From: Hedera helix
Lineage: Eukaryota; Streptophyta; Magnoliopsida; Apiales; Araliaceae
Assembly: GCA_947179155.2 (NCBI GenBank)
Contig: OX359269.1
Coordinates: 49,272,524-49,336,523, forward strand
Length of the DNA stretch: 64,000 bases
Direction of reading: 5' to 3'
The position numbers were made by a program, and so were the translations under genes. A model generated the notes under the pieces. The model had not been told where the DNA came from, did not search any database, and saw only the letters and a program-made list of their open reading frames with translations. Of this stretch, positions 1 to 11,995 are shown piece after piece. How positions within the stretch are numbered: position 1 is the stretch's first letter; each line of letters opens with the position of its first letter.

Positions 1-1483
1 CATGATGGGTAATTAACCAATCAATTCCTAAAATCACATCAAATTCATGCATTTCCAAATAAATAAGGTCAACAGGTAATGTGAGGTTGTTGATTTGAAC
101 TAGGCAAGATTTATAGACAGTAGATGTAATGGTCATTTCTCCTAATGGGGTTTCAACTGATAAGTCAAAGTCCAAATTTTCAGGAGTTAAGTTTAAACGC
201 TGAGCACATGCAGGTGAGATAAAAGAATGGGTAGAGCCAGTATCTAACAAAGCGTAGACTTCACGAGAATTTATGAATAGCTTACCGGTTATCACCTCGT
301 TCGAGTTTCGTGCCATTTGGGATGTCACAACAAAAGCCCTCCCTTGAACTACAGATTTTTCCTTATCCGCGCTAGCTTTTGGTATCATCATTGCAGCTGG
401 ACTCGATTTTGTGGCAGGACAAAACCGCGCAAGATGACCCTCTTTCCCACAACTGTAGCACTTTTTGGACTGCTGTGTACAGTTTGGGCTGATGTGACCG
501 TCCTGACCACACCTATAGCATCTCACTGGTGGTCGATCTTCTCCCCTTGAAACTGGGGTCGGTGCTGGTGCTGGTACTGTTGCTGGTGCCCTTCCATAAT
601 TATTATGGAATCTCTTTCTTTTGAAATTGTTCCCACTGGATTCTCCTCTTCTGTTATTTGATGTGGAATTACCACCGAAGTGTTGGTTACCTCCTCGATG
701 GTTCTCGTTCCTGTGGTTGTTGTCATTCCTTTCTCTATGCTGATTATTAACTCTTGGCTGCAGTGTTTCATCTGTCTGTTCCACCCTTTGAGCCCTATCC
801 ACAACATCTGAATACAAACTGAATTTATGAGAGCTAAGTTGTTGACGAATTTTGAGTCTCAAACCTCTTAGGAACATCCGACTCATTCGTGCTTCGTCAT
901 CCACTAGATGGGTGGCAAAACGAGATAACTCAGCGAACTTAGCTTCATATTGGGAGACTGTCATGTTTCCCTGCTCCAGCTTAATGAATTCCACCTCATT
1001 CATATGGCGGATGCTTTCTGGGAAATACTTCTCGTTAAACAGTTCTTCGAATTCTGTCCAAGACATTTCGAGTGCTGAAAGTTGGATACGTTTTACCGCT
1101 TCCCACCAATGATCTGTCTCACCTCGTAACATAAAAGTGGCAAATGACACCTTCTGATCATCAGCGCATTGTAAGACATCAAGTATTTTTGTCGTCTGCT
1201 TTAGCCATGCCTCCGCTTTGAGTGGGTCAGGCTTCCCGTGGAATTCAGGTGGTCCCAATTCTTTAAATTGCTTGACAGTGACCATCCTCAAATTACCAGC
1301 GTTTCTACCGTTATTATTGACTAGATTTCCTCTTGCTTGATTCTGTATGAACTGCATGAAATTCCTAAAGAATCCATCGTTCATCATGTTATCAGGAACA
1401 TTATTTCTTGAGTTGGCAGGAGGATTGTTTGGGGCCTCCTGATTCTTGGCTAAATTTGCTTCGGGTATTCCATAGTTAACCTC
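1..1483 (-). pseudogene. gag-protease polyprotein of the gypsy element (partial, early nonsense codon)
   Basis: The frame is open from 1483 down to base 1. It holds a Retrotrans_gag domain around 730-1260, with a Trp-Trp pair followed by the conserved W-x-E-F-x-x-x-F-x-x-K-Y-F-P stretch. Two CCHC zinc knuckles follow (CYRCGQDGHISPNC near 485-525, CYSCGKEGHLARFC near 430-470). An aspartic protease comes next, with its active-site LDTGSTHSFIS (DTG at 236-244) and the downstream ILGIDWL flap-side motif near the left edge. The natural start appears to be the ATG at 1499-1501, which reads M-A-S-E-N and then hits TAA at 1484-1486. The next in-frame ATG is at 1385-1387. So this copy is either dead or uses the internal start. 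It continues beyond the window, presumably into reverse transcriptase. Confidence 0.85.
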
Positions 1484-1683
1484 TTAATTTTCAGATGCCA
1501 TACTTAACTGTGGTCACAAAATAATTGTTAGTTCAAACAAACTGACTCATCACTTCATGTCCCTATATTCAAATCAACTCATTAGATAATAAAATCTAAT
1601 TTAGGTAGGACGCACGAGTGACTAAATTCGTCTCTCCCCTCCTAGTTCTAACCCCAGATCTCCATTAAAGACCATATCCCTAA

Positions 1684-1695
1684 GCTCTGATGCCA
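1684..1695 (-). other. Primer-binding site (initiator tRNA-Met type)
   Basis: The minus strand reads TGGCATCAGAGC. This matches the plant initiator-tRNA-Met primer-binding consensus TGGTATCAGAGC at 11 of 12 bases. It sits two bases inside the LTR end at 1698, which is the expected spacing. Confidence 0.8.
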
Positions 1696-2240
1696 ACTGT
1701 GACGCCCCCAAATCTGAGCCCACACAACCCAAACTTGAGTCGTCAAAAGACTACAACAAAATTATTACAACAAAGCACAACGTACAACAATACAGTGTAT
1801 AATAATACACAACTAAGTCTTCACTATTATTGCCACACTATTTTACAACACGTGAAGACTACGACAGCTATTCCTCGGACTCTCACTCCATCCCCCGGCT
1901 AGACCCTGTTACGTTTTCATCTCCTGTTGAAAAACAATGGAACAAAAGAAAGGGTGAGCTCAAATAGCCCAGTAAGAAATATCATGACTAAGATAATGAC
2001 GAATAAATTATCATTAGCCTTCAACAGTTGAGTTCTGAATACAATAGACTACAAGGTTTATATCAAAAACTGTAGTTAAATTCTTAAACAATGTTCAGAT
2101 CAATAATAGCAGCAGAATGAGCAATCTATTAGAAGAATAATGCAGACTATAATGTCTACTCGCTTCTTTTTTTTGTAAAAATATCATCAACTTTTATCAT
2201 CTGAAATACCATTAGTCAATATAATACAACTTCACAGTTC

Positions 2241-2388
2241 CTGGTCATAATCATGCAGATCAACAGTTCATCTTTGCACTACGGGCCAAAGACATTCAAT
2301 ATAACACCAACGGTTATGATTATACCAGATTCAGCCTTTGGTCATAATCATACCAACCAACAGTTCATCTTTGCACTACGGGCCAAAG
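2241..2388. repeat. Direct repeat pair inside the LTR
   Basis: A unit of about 50 bp containing TTCATCTTTGCACTACGGGC occurs at 2241-2292 and again at 2338-2388, with few differences. It is one of several short duplications that lengthen this LTR. Confidence 0.75.
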
Positions 2389-2822
2389 AGAACATTCACC
2401 ACGTGCCATAAAAGACACCGAACATATGTATCGCCTTTAACCTATCATCTGTTCAACAATTATATCACATCTGTGCCCGCCGACCACAGATATTCACAAC
2501 AGCTTGATTCTTGATGATTAATATAAATAACAGTGATACAAATGATGAACAGAAGAACAGGATAAACAATAAGTATCGGAAGTTTACTTTGTGCAGATTC
2601 AAATAATGTCCAAATTGCCAACATGATGTGGAGTGAAATTTAAAAAAATGATATTCAAGATCCATAGTTCAGAATAACGGTTACAGTTCAATAGAAAGGT
2701 TCAGAAAATAGGAAGGTTCAGTTGAAATAATGAAGTTCAACTATTATGGAACATATAATATTTTCAGGAATTATAGAAGCAATAGTTCCATAACAAGTTT
2801 CGATTTAAGAGTATGAAAGAAA

Positions 2823-2898
2823 ATAATATCCCTTATCGTAGCAGGTTTGATTAACAAAAGGTGAAGGAAATTAATATCCCTTATCGTAGCAGGTTTGA
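2823..2898. repeat. Direct repeat pair inside the LTR
   Basis: A 27-28 bp unit containing ATCCCTTATCGTAGCAGG occurs at about 2823-2850 and 2871-2898. Looser related ATATCCCTTA words continue to about 3420. Confidence 0.7.
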
Positions 2899-3030
2899 AT
2901 AATGGAAGATGAAAAAGATGGTATCCCTTATGAGTATAAAGGAAAATGATATCACTTACGAACATGGAATAAAAGTATCATGTGATAATTCGTGTAGACA
3001 AATTATTTTCACACGAGACAAATAAAAAGG

Positions 3031-3280
3031 ATTATTCACCAACAGGTGGTAATCCACGCCGTAAGGTTATTCCCATCAATTTGAATACGAAGAGTTATTC
3101 ACCAAACAGGCGGTAATCCGTACCGTAAGGTTATTCCCATCAATTTGAATACGAAGAGTTATTCACCAAACAGGCGGTAATCCGCACCGTAAGGTTATTC
3201 TCAAAGATTAATAAAGAATGAATACAAAAGGTTATTCACCAACAGGCGGTAATCCGCGCCGTAAGGTTATTCCCACAATT
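3031..3280. repeat. Four-copy tandem repeat (about 63 bp unit) inside the LTR
   Basis: Copies begin near 3031, 3094, 3158 and 3231. Each carries TTATTCACC, then CAGGCGGTAATCCG (or a near variant), then CCGTAAGGTTATTC. Copies 2 and 3 are almost identical; copy 4 has a diverged spacer. The unit also contains a short inverted motif (GGTAATCCG against CCGTAAGG-type words). A regulatory or packaging role is possible but unsupported. Confidence 0.85.
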
Positions 3281-4792
3281 TAATACATGGAAATAAATGG
3301 CACAAGAAAGAAACGATATTATTTTCGAGAATCAAAGAATGATAATCCCTTCAAGTAAGAAAGAAAATAATATCCATTTATGATGATGAAGAGAGTGATA
3401 CCCCTTACCTTAACTAGTGACTGGATATTGATTTAAATGAGGTTGATCAACCTATATATTTTTAATATAATTAGTAATTACCACATATAAATTTCAAAGT
3501 GTATGATAATTCGTATAATATGAACTATCAAAATTATATATATTTAACATAATTTTTGTAGTATAATATAACTACTTTAAAATAGTTTTTAAAATAATAT
3601 TCCAAAATAAATCTTCCAAAGAAAGCTTTTAAAAATGAAACTTCTCAAAGAAGAGTCTTCTAAGGGAAGATTTGTGAATACCGTGAAAAATAGAAATTTA
3701 TAAAATTACTACTCTTTAATAAAAGACTTACTTGAAAAATTCCTGCACTCCTTTTGGCTTTCAAACTCTCAAAATAACCTTACTATTCTCAGAGAAAACT
3801 CATAAAATTCTTATAGAAAAATTTTATGTTTTAGGTGTGATTTTTCTATTCAGCTGAGCAAGCTATTTATAGGAGAAATAAGGGTACTATGCGTGTGGTA
3901 GGTGGCAGCAGTGCGCATGCCAGTGTTGAAATGTGCATCAGCAGCCGTTGGCTGCTTTTCCTTCACAATTCACGTTTTAAATTTTCATGTACATAGGGTC
4001 CACATGTTACTATTTCAAATAGTAAAATTAATTATTATTATTTTTTTTTTAAAAAAAATTATTTATTTATTTATTCTTCCTGTGGGTCCAACATATAAAA
4101 TAAAATAATGCTACAACAATAATTCAACAATAATGTAATAAACACGTTACAAATTATTATTAATTTAATAATTTAAATTACAGTATATTTGCTACTGTGA
4201 CAATTATGGTTCAATAATTTTAAAAACAGTGCAGCAACAATTATTGACTCAATGATATAAAATACAGTGTAATGACAATTATTAAATTAATAATGCAAAA
4301 TATTGTGTAACAACAATTATTGAATTGATAACATAAAATATTATGCAGTGACAATTATTGATGAAATGATGCGTAACAATTACGGTGTCAATTATCAGAC
4401 CAATAAAATGAGACACTGTGCAATACCGTGTGCTACTGTAGAATACCGTATGCTACAATAAAATACCATAAATTACCGTATGCTACTATTCTTTTATCAC
4501 CGGTATTTTAACAGTTAACACCGTTGACTATTTTTATTTAAAAAGGTTACTTCTGTCGTTTTCTATATCCGACAAATATTCCGTTGTGGGGTCCACCAAT
4601 AATTAGTTATTCTGGCGCCGTCGTACGGCCCGAATATTCCCCGACAAAACGAATATTGTCCGACAAAATAAAATTTGCACATAACATCCTTAACTTTCAA
4701 TTTTGTTAATTTAACCACTTACTGTTTCAGAAAAAATATATATATATGAAGAAAAATTAAATTTTATAATTCATAAAATTCGGGGTCTTACA

Positions 4793-5993
4793 AAAACCCT
4801 ATATTTCGAATTGAAACAAGAAAAGGGACAATTGGGGTAATTGATTTTTTTATTTTTATTTTTATTTTTATTTTTCAACTGGGTCTTTAATATATAAAAA
4901 GGTTATCCTAAAACATTGATACGTGGTATAATCTTTTGTTTGAAATGGCATAAGAAACTTATTTGCAAAAAAAATATATTTAGAATTAGACCATTTATAC
5001 TAATTTAACACTATTTTGAATTATTTTATCCCATGATAAAAAATTAATAGTCCTTTAAATAGTCATATAAATTATTTTTTATCATACTTAAAACTATTTA
5101 TGAGAGATTATATAATTCTATAATAAATATAGGTCTCCCTCACTTTAACCTATTAAATTATTTTATGGGAGCTATAGTTCAACATTAAGAGACTAATAGT
5201 TCATCGTCAAATAATTAAATGATGCAAAATAATATTAAATTGAGTCAAATAATTCAATCTCAAACGTATTTTTTTTACAAACAAACATGTCCTTAAAGTT
5301 TAGAACAGTTGATCAACACTTTTTAGGATTCAGGTCTATAGTGAATTGACTGTTTTACCCTTGTGAAGTTTAACCAAGTTTTTTAGGAATGTATGTATGT
5401 GACATATGCCTTCCTTTAGTTACATTATACTATTTCATAATCATCCGCTTCGAATAAAGAATCTTATTTAAAATAAATTTATCATAATTTTATTTAATTT
5501 AAATTCATACACTCATAATTACTGTAAATATTTCTAAAAAGAAGTATGAATTACCACATTTATATATATTTTTAAGATTTACATGAAGCAGTTGGAATTT
5601 AAGAGGAAGGCTCCAAAGGGAGTATTATTTTTCTATGTAAACCAGCATACTTTTTCCACAGCACTTTATAGCGTCGGAAGAAAATTGATACAAGACTTTG
5701 AAGACGATGGAATGAAGCGGAACGTACGTGAAGGAAAAAACTTAGGCACTTAATTCGTCAATGCCACAGAATTCCCAGAAAGTGCCAGATTTCAAAGTCC
5801 AGTGAGTCAACCCCAAGCAAATTCTCTGCAGTCTCCAAGAAACAGTCAAGCTCAAGCTGGATCATTCATTTTTCAGCCAGTTTTGATCAAACGCACTGCA
5901 ATTTTTTAGTACTCCTATTATTTTTTTCCTCATCAAACTTCAAGTATATATTATTATACACCCCCCTCGCTACAAATTAAGAAATCCCAAAAA
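4793..5993. other. Region between the LTR and the first AAA-ATPase gene
   Basis: No credible coding frame is visible. It is AT-rich, holds one MITE (4950-5294), and its right part should contain the promoter of the AAA-ATPase gene. A TATATA word at 5944-5949 is only about 45 bp from the ATG, so it is an uncertain core promoter. Confidence 0.5.
4950..5294. mobile_element. MITE, family A copy 1 (long terminal inverted repeats)
   Basis: The left arm (about 4950-5025) and the right arm (about 5215-5294) are inverted copies of each other, sharing long AT-rich words such as AATTTAACACTATTTTGAAT and its complement. The same arms occur in a better preserved copy at 13288-13600. The outer end reads ACAAACATGTCC against ACAAACATAGCC in the other copy. 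No coding capacity. Its ends are worn, so limits are approximate. Confidence 0.6.
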
Positions 5994-8769
5994 ATGTCTT
6001 CAACTCCGACATCCAAAATGGACATGGCCAAGACAGTCATCTCCACCGTAGGCTCTATCGCCGCAACCGCCATGGTGGCTCGTAGCATAGCCCGAGACTA
6101 CTTGCCCCGTGAAATCCAGGACTACCTTTTTCTGGGCCTCCATAACTTCTTCAACCGATTCTCCACTCAATTAACAATAGTTATCGACGAGTTCGATGGG
6201 CTCAATAAAAATGAAATCTACGGAGCTGCAGCCATATATTTAGGCACCAAAATGTCACCCAAAACCCGCCGCCTCAAAGCCACCAAACCCGAAAAAGAAA
6301 ACAGCATTAGACTCGCCATGGAACGTAACGAGGAGGTCATAGAATCATACAAGGGAGCCCAATTCAAGTGGGCTTGGGTCTGTCACCAAATGCAGCAGCC
6401 AAGAGGCCACTACAATCCTTACGACGACACAGGCTCATCAATCGGATCCGAATCCCGATGTTTTGTGCTCACGTTTGAAAAGAAACACAAAGAAATGGCT
6501 GTCAATTCTTACTTGCCTTTCATTTTAGAAGAAGCTAACGCCAAGAAACAAGAGAGCAAGACTTTGAAGATCTTCACTGTTGATCGAAGTAGGTATAGTA
6601 ACTTGAACAATACTTGGAAATCGATCGGTCTTGATCATCCGGCGACTTTCGATACGCTTGCGATGGACGCGGATGTGAAGGGGATGGTGTTGAAGGATTT
6701 AGAGAGGTTTGTGAAGAGGAGAGAGAAATATAGGAAAGTTGGAAAGGCGTGGAAGAGAGGGTATTTGTTGTACGGTCCGCCGGGGACCGGAAAGTCTAGC
6801 TTGATTGCTGCTATGGCTAATCACTTGAATTTTGATATTTATGACTTGGAGTTGACCGAGGTGCGGTGCAACTCGGACCTGCGGAAGCTGTTGATTGCGA
6901 CGGCGAATCGGTCCATACTTGTGGTGGAGGATATTGACTGCACAATTGAGCTGCAAGACAGGGTGACCGGAGCTCGAGCATTGCAGCCGCATATGGGGTT
7001 TTATGATCGGGAAGAAAGCAAGGTGCGTTTCTTTATTTCAATTTTGTCGTTTCTACCAAGTAATTTAATTTATTTTTTCTTTAACCGGTACTCATGGTCG
7101 GTCACAACTTCTATGCGAGTCCAAATGTCCGGTCTCATCTTTGTCTCGTGGTGTTGGTATGATATGAAGTTCTGTTAAGCATAATTTATTTATTTAACCT
7201 TTAAATGAATAAATAAATATAACTTACGCAAAATCAAATAGAAATGAGAGACGAGATTTGTACTCACACAGTAGGCTTGCTTGACACCAATACTAAATGA
7301 GACTTATAATAATATGACGGGACTTATAAAAATATTAATTTTTATTCTTATTTATTTTTTAAAATTTGATACTTCCTAGGATCTCACACGACACTCGTCA
7401 CGCCAGAGAAAAATTTAAAATTTAATTAGTATAAAATTAATTTTATAAAAAATTAAATAATTGATCAATGTGTCTAATCAATTTATTTTTAGGGACCAAC
7501 TCCCACTATGAGGCTTTTTGTCTGATATTTTGTCTAGGGGTTTGTAGGTGAATAAAGAGTAATTTCCTGCCAGCACGCGCGTACGACCTTCCCACTCAAG
7601 TTCCCGTGATTGCTTTAAGATTTGCTCCTTTAGTTGGAAAATTAAAGATTTTGGAGATAAATTGGTGTGAATTTATTTAATTTTAATTGATATAATTATA
7701 TATTATATAATAAAATTTATTAATTATAAAATTTATTTTATTATAAAATTTTACAAGTCATATTATTTTTAAAATTTAAAATTTAACTCAAATTAAATTA
7801 TATTTCTAATTTTATAAATGAGATACTATCGTATAAAAAAACCTATACTGTCATACTGAACTTTGATCAGTACCCATGCGTACATCAAAAGGACAACTAT
7901 TTCTCTATCTCATTATATCGATTAAGAACAAGTCTAGATATATAATTTTAAAATATAATTTTAAATATTATATGTATTATTATTATTAAAAAATGAGATT
8001 TAATACAAAAATTTATATTAAATTTTATTTTTTAATAGTTAAAATATAAATAATGTTTAAAATAATATTTAATTATAATACGTGTAAATTATCCGTCAAT
8101 TAATTTGCAATACGGTTTAAATATTGACAAAGTCTAGTGCAATAGTAATATTATTACCCCACCTCTATAAAAATAATCTCATTTGAGTCTAGTGAGATGG
8201 TATTATTATTATTATTACCCCCCATACGGATTAATCTATTGCAGTTTGGCTAACTAAAGTATAAGTATTATCAGGTGACACTGTCTGGCTTTCTTAATTT
8301 CATTGATGGATTGTGGTCAAGTTGTGGAGACGAGCGAATAATTATATTTACCACAAATCACAAAGAGAAGATTGATCCTGCATTGTTGCGCCCTGGCCGC
8401 ATGGACATGCACATTCACATGTCGTATTGCACCCCGTGTGGCTTCAAACTTCTGGCAGCTAATTACCTTGGGATTGATGATCATCATGAGCTCTTTAGGG
8501 AGACTGAGGAGTTGGTTCGGACCATAGAGGTGACCCCGGCTGAAGTAGCTGAGCAGTTGTTGAAGAGCGACGAGCCTAATGTCTCACTTAGTGGCTTAAT
8601 TGATTTTCTTCATTTGAAGAAAAAAGAAAATGAAGAGGCCAAGGCCAAGAAATTAATAGAGACGGAATTAGTTGCGAAGGAAAAGGAGAAGGAACAGGAC
8701 GATGAGAGTAAGAAGGAAAAAGGAGAGTTTGAAATCACAGAGCGTGAAGTAATTATTATGGAAGACTGA
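5994..8769 (+). CDS. AAA-ATPase of the BCS1/OM66/ASD-like family (intact copy)
   Basis: Two coding exons, 5994-7022 and 8275-8769, join in phase 0 (donor AAG|GTGCGT, acceptor TATCAG|GTG) to give 507 residues, normal for this plant family. Residues about 13-33 form a single hydrophobic anchor. A plant AAA-associated N-terminal region follows (to about 130), then the ATPase core. That core has Walker A GPPGTGKS at 261-268, Walker B ILVVEDIDC at 308-316, and the second-region motif RPGRMD at 382-387. The C-terminus (about 455-507) is rich in Lys and Glu. Relatives sit in mitochondrial outer membrane or ER and respond to stress and salicylic acid; that role is inferred by family. It is the only undamaged member of a three-gene tandem array in this window. 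The ATG lies in a good context (AAAAATGTC). Confidence 0.92.
7023..8274 (+). other. Intron of the intact AAA-ATPase gene
   Basis: A 1252 bp AT-rich intron with GT and AG ends, at the same position as in the two neighbouring paralogues, just before the conserved LSGFLNFIDG block. The third copy's intron is only 90 bp, so this one has expanded or the other has shrunk. I see no clear transposon in it. Confidence 0.85.
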
Positions 8770-8810
8770 AGAAGAAGAAACTGATAAAAGAGTAAACAAT
8801 GAGATGATTG

Positions 8811-8857
<47 letters not shown>

Positions 8858-10034
8858 GTCAAATCCCAAATAATAAAGTAGATTAATTTACTCTTTCTAT
8901 TTTAAAATTAAAAATCTATTTGTCTTTCTAGTCCTATTAGAGAGACTTTTTTTAATTTTACACTAATATGAAAAGTGTCATTATTTATCTCTAATTTTGG
9001 CACTGGTTAAATAGTAATAAACAAAATCTAAATCTTAATTTGAATAAGATCATGCAATCCACTTTGACTCTTATTAATTTCAAATTTGACTTAATTAGTG
9101 ATGCAGTGGCAGATTCCGCAAAATTAGGGTGATAAAATCTTAAGATATTAAGGAAAAACATATTCTACTAATCCACTCTAATAGAATTCAAATTCAAGTA
9201 AACCCTATAAAATAATTTCATTCTCGCATTTATTTGTTAGTACTATAATAGTCTTTCAAGTTTCTTGACTTTTAGTATATGGAGTGAGAATTTTTCGTCT
9301 GTCAAATATTTTGTATAAAAAAATTAGTAAAAAGTGAAAACAAATCAGATAAGAAGAACCGGAGGCATAGATAGGACTTAGGACCTCAAAGTTAAGAAAA
9401 ACTCTATGATATTCTAACTCACCAGTAGCTGATTTTTCTCTGCATCTCTCTGATTTTCTGAGTCTATTATGCATTAACTCTTTGTTTCTCTCCTTTTGTA
9501 TAGAGTTAAAATCTGTCTATTTTTTTTGCTTTTGACTTGTCTAAGGGGGAGAGATCACCCAAGTCGGTTCTTTTAGGAGTTTTTGGATTCTAATACTCCA
9601 ATCTGCTCTTATTTTATTTTTTTTCTCTCCCACTAATTTTTTCCTACCTTCTTTTAAGGCTAAAATATACTTTAAACTGCAAAGTTTGTAGAGTTGTTGA
9701 GGTTTGTACCATAATATTTAAAATATATATAAATACATTTTAATTATTATTTTTTTAAAGAAAAATACAGTTTACACCCCAAAAATGAGTGTGTATTGTT
9801 TAGTTGAAAAATTCTTGGATGATTTTTGACAGGTTTAAGAAAAATATATTTTGTCTAATAAAAAGAACCTTATTATGACGTACTTAAATAGGTTTTATAC
9901 ATTTGAAATATAATGAAGAGTCCAAACTATATTTTACTCTTCTTTTAAACACACACAAAGCGTGTGCTCTATTTGGATATATACATACAGGAGAATTAAG
10001 CTCCTCAAACTTTGCAACCAAGTATCTCAAAGAC
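8770..10034. other. Intergenic region between AAA-ATPase copies 1 and 2
   Basis: Starts with the 3' untranslated region of copy 1, which carries a (CT)n tract at about 8814-8855 some 45 bp after the stop codon. The rest is AT-rich with no supported gene. The first recognisable residues of copy 2 begin at 10035. Confidence 0.6.
8814..8855 (+). repeat. (CT)n microsatellite in the 3' UTR of AAA-ATPase copy 1
   Basis: About 20 uninterrupted CT units, likely transcribed with the gene and likely length-polymorphic. Confidence 0.95.
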
Positions 10035-10490
10035 ATGCCTTCGCCATCAACAATGTACTCCGCATATGCTTCTGTTTCCGCATGCTCCTCCGCACCACTT
10101 TCCACCAAATAGTCCCCCGTCCTCTTCAACACTCTCCCTTCCTTCTTTCAGCGACGCCCAGACGCTTCTATACTCACTCTAATTGTCGAGCAAGTCGATA
10201 GTATCTCCAGAAATAATCTCTTCCATTCTTTCGAAATTTACATGTCCACCAAAACTAACCATAAAACCAACAGCCTCAAAATCATTAATGGCTCCAACCA
10301 AAAAATTCTTCCATCAAATTAGCCCAATCCAAAACCATTGTCGATTCCTTCCAAGTTATTCAGATTACTTGGATATTTCTTTGTCAAGAGTCACAAAATT
10401 CGAGTAATAATAAGAATACCTACAACGATGGAGCAAATGGAAATGTTCAATGGCAATCCAAGACTAAAAATTGTTTTGAGAATTTAAAAT

Positions 10491-10650
10491 ACGGACAAGT
10501 CTACACACATAACAACCAAACACTACATCTATCTACACCATTAAAAAGTGGAGCATGACACTTATTTCATTGTCATGTTCCACTTCTTAATGTTGTAGAT
10601 GTATATAGTGTTTGATGTAATATTTGATTGTTGTGTGTTTATACTTATTC
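10491..10650. mobile_element. MITE, family B, inserted in AAA-ATPase copy 2
   Basis: The two halves fold on each other: CACACATAACAACCAAACAC on the left pairs with the complement of a TTTGATTGTTGTGTGTTTAT stretch on the right, and the arms meet near a TTCATTGTCATGTTCCAC loop. TTAAAAT flanks both sides (10484-10490 and 10651-10657). This may be the target duplication, or partly the element's own tip, since a relative at 28432-28540 also ends in TTTAAAATA. It sits inside the coding relic, between the FE and HKQT residues of the protein. Confidence 0.75.
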
Positions 10651-11185
10651 TTAAAATACACAAGCAAACTGTTTTAGATTCTTATTTGCCGTTTTTACTG
10701 GAAAAGGCAAAGGCTATTCGAGATGAAAAGAGAGTTGTGAAGCTGTACACGCTGAGGAATATCGGATATTATTCCCAAGGGTCGACTTGGGAATCCATTG
10801 ATATCGATCACCCGTGCATGTTTGACAAACTTGTAATGGAGCCGGGCTAATGGTGGATTTAGATTTGTTTATTCGGAGGAGGAAGGAGTATTATAGGAAT
10901 TAAAATGGGGAAGGCTTGGAAAAGAGAGTATTTAATTTGTTGTATGGGCCTCCGGTGACGGGTAAATCGAACTTGGTGGCTGCCATGGCTCTAATTATCT
11001 CAAGTTTGATATCTAAGATTTGGAGCTCATGAATGTCAAGAATGACTCGGCTTTGAGGAATCTGTTTCTGAGGACGGCAAATAGATCCATACTTGTGATT
11101 GAAGATATTGATTGTAGTGTGGATTTACCTGATAGAAACATGAAAATGGGCCAAACTGAACGGCATCATCACGGGATTTGCAGGT

Positions 11186-11995
11186 TGGTCTTGCTTTCAC
11201 CACTTACTGTACAGATACTTAAACCTTCAACTTTAGTTGCTATTTGTGCATTCTAAGTATCATATCTTCTCTAGCATTACTCTTGTCATTCTTCATATTT
11301 GTTAAAATAGGAGTACAAGGGCGTACAACTATCTATAGTATAATTTTTTTTATATACACAACAATACAAGTAGTATCTGTCTGTCTTCATTCTTGTATAT
11401 GTTTGTTTGTTTTTTTTCTGGAAAAATAAAGAATATAATTCGTATTTCTTGTATTCTTTGCTTCCGAAGTAGGAAGAATTTTTATTGTATCAAGATGTGT
11501 TTTAAGAAAAATAAAATAAAAAATACTTCCGTCCCCAAAAGAATGACTAAATTGATAAAATATTTTGTCCTAAGAGTGATGAGCAAAGTCAACAAATCAA
11601 CTATATAAACTCTTGCATAGAATAATTTACTCTTAATTATACGTCACACATTACAAATGATGAGTAGTTCACATTAATTTTCTCTCTTCAAACTCAAACC
11701 CCAAAGAGATTGGGCTCTCTCCTACTTTTTTGACTACTTTAATTTGTTTGAAAATTGTCATTTTGTTATCATTTTGGAGAGAGAGAGAGAGAGAGTAATT
11801 CTTTTTTTTTTTTAATATTGCAAGAAATATTTCAATTGGTCAACATGGAGGGGCTAGTAAATTTTGTTTCATGTTGTTAATTTAGTATTTTCCCTCTCAG
11901 CGTAATTTCTTTATAGTTTTAGAGAAGATGGCTACTTTTCTGATATTATTTAGCTAATTAGAAGTTGTCTTAAATTTGTTTGGATTGTAATGCAG
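11186..11995 (+). other. Intron relic of AAA-ATPase copy 2
   Basis: Donor region TTTGCAG|GTTGG at about 11185 and acceptor TAATGCAG at about 11995. It is AT-rich, with a short (GA)n run near 11777-11795. No gene seen. Confidence 0.6.

Larger units (their letters stand above)
1..4792 (-). mobile_element. Ty3/gypsy LTR retrotransposon, 5' part (runs off the left edge)
   Basis: Read on the minus strand, the element starts at 4792 with TGTAAGACCCCG, a common plant LTR start. It continues through a 3.1 kb LTR to 1698, then a primer-binding site at 1684-1695, then a gag-protease reading frame open to the window edge. The order LTR, PBS, gag with CCHC knuckles, protease fits a gypsy-type element; lineage (for example Tekay-like chromovirus) is a guess. 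Reverse transcriptase, integrase and the second LTR lie outside the window, so insertion age and target duplication cannot be judged here. Confidence 0.9.
1698..4792 (-). repeat. 5' LTR of the gypsy element, about 3.1 kb
   Basis: On the minus strand it begins TGTAAGACCCCG at 4792 and ends in CACA at 1698, just before the primer-binding site. At 3095 bp it is unusually long. It contains several internal short tandem repeats (listed separately). At 1954-1980 (minus strand) lies a motif with the core TTACTGGGC and a downstream GAGCTCA. A close relative of this motif is in the solo LTR at 23837-26284, which orients that copy too. Confidence 0.8.

Noticed and set aside
523..1112. Short frames on both strands in the gypsy element
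   Set aside because: They overlap the real minus-strand gag frame in other phases.
3031..3280. Regular repeats that could suggest a CRISPR-like array
   Set aside because: Spacers are nearly identical rather than unique, the host is a plant and the array lies in an LTR. It is an ordinary tandem repeat.
6699..6992. 97-codon minus-strand frame
   Set aside because: Antisense shadow of the conserved ATPase region of AAA copy 1.
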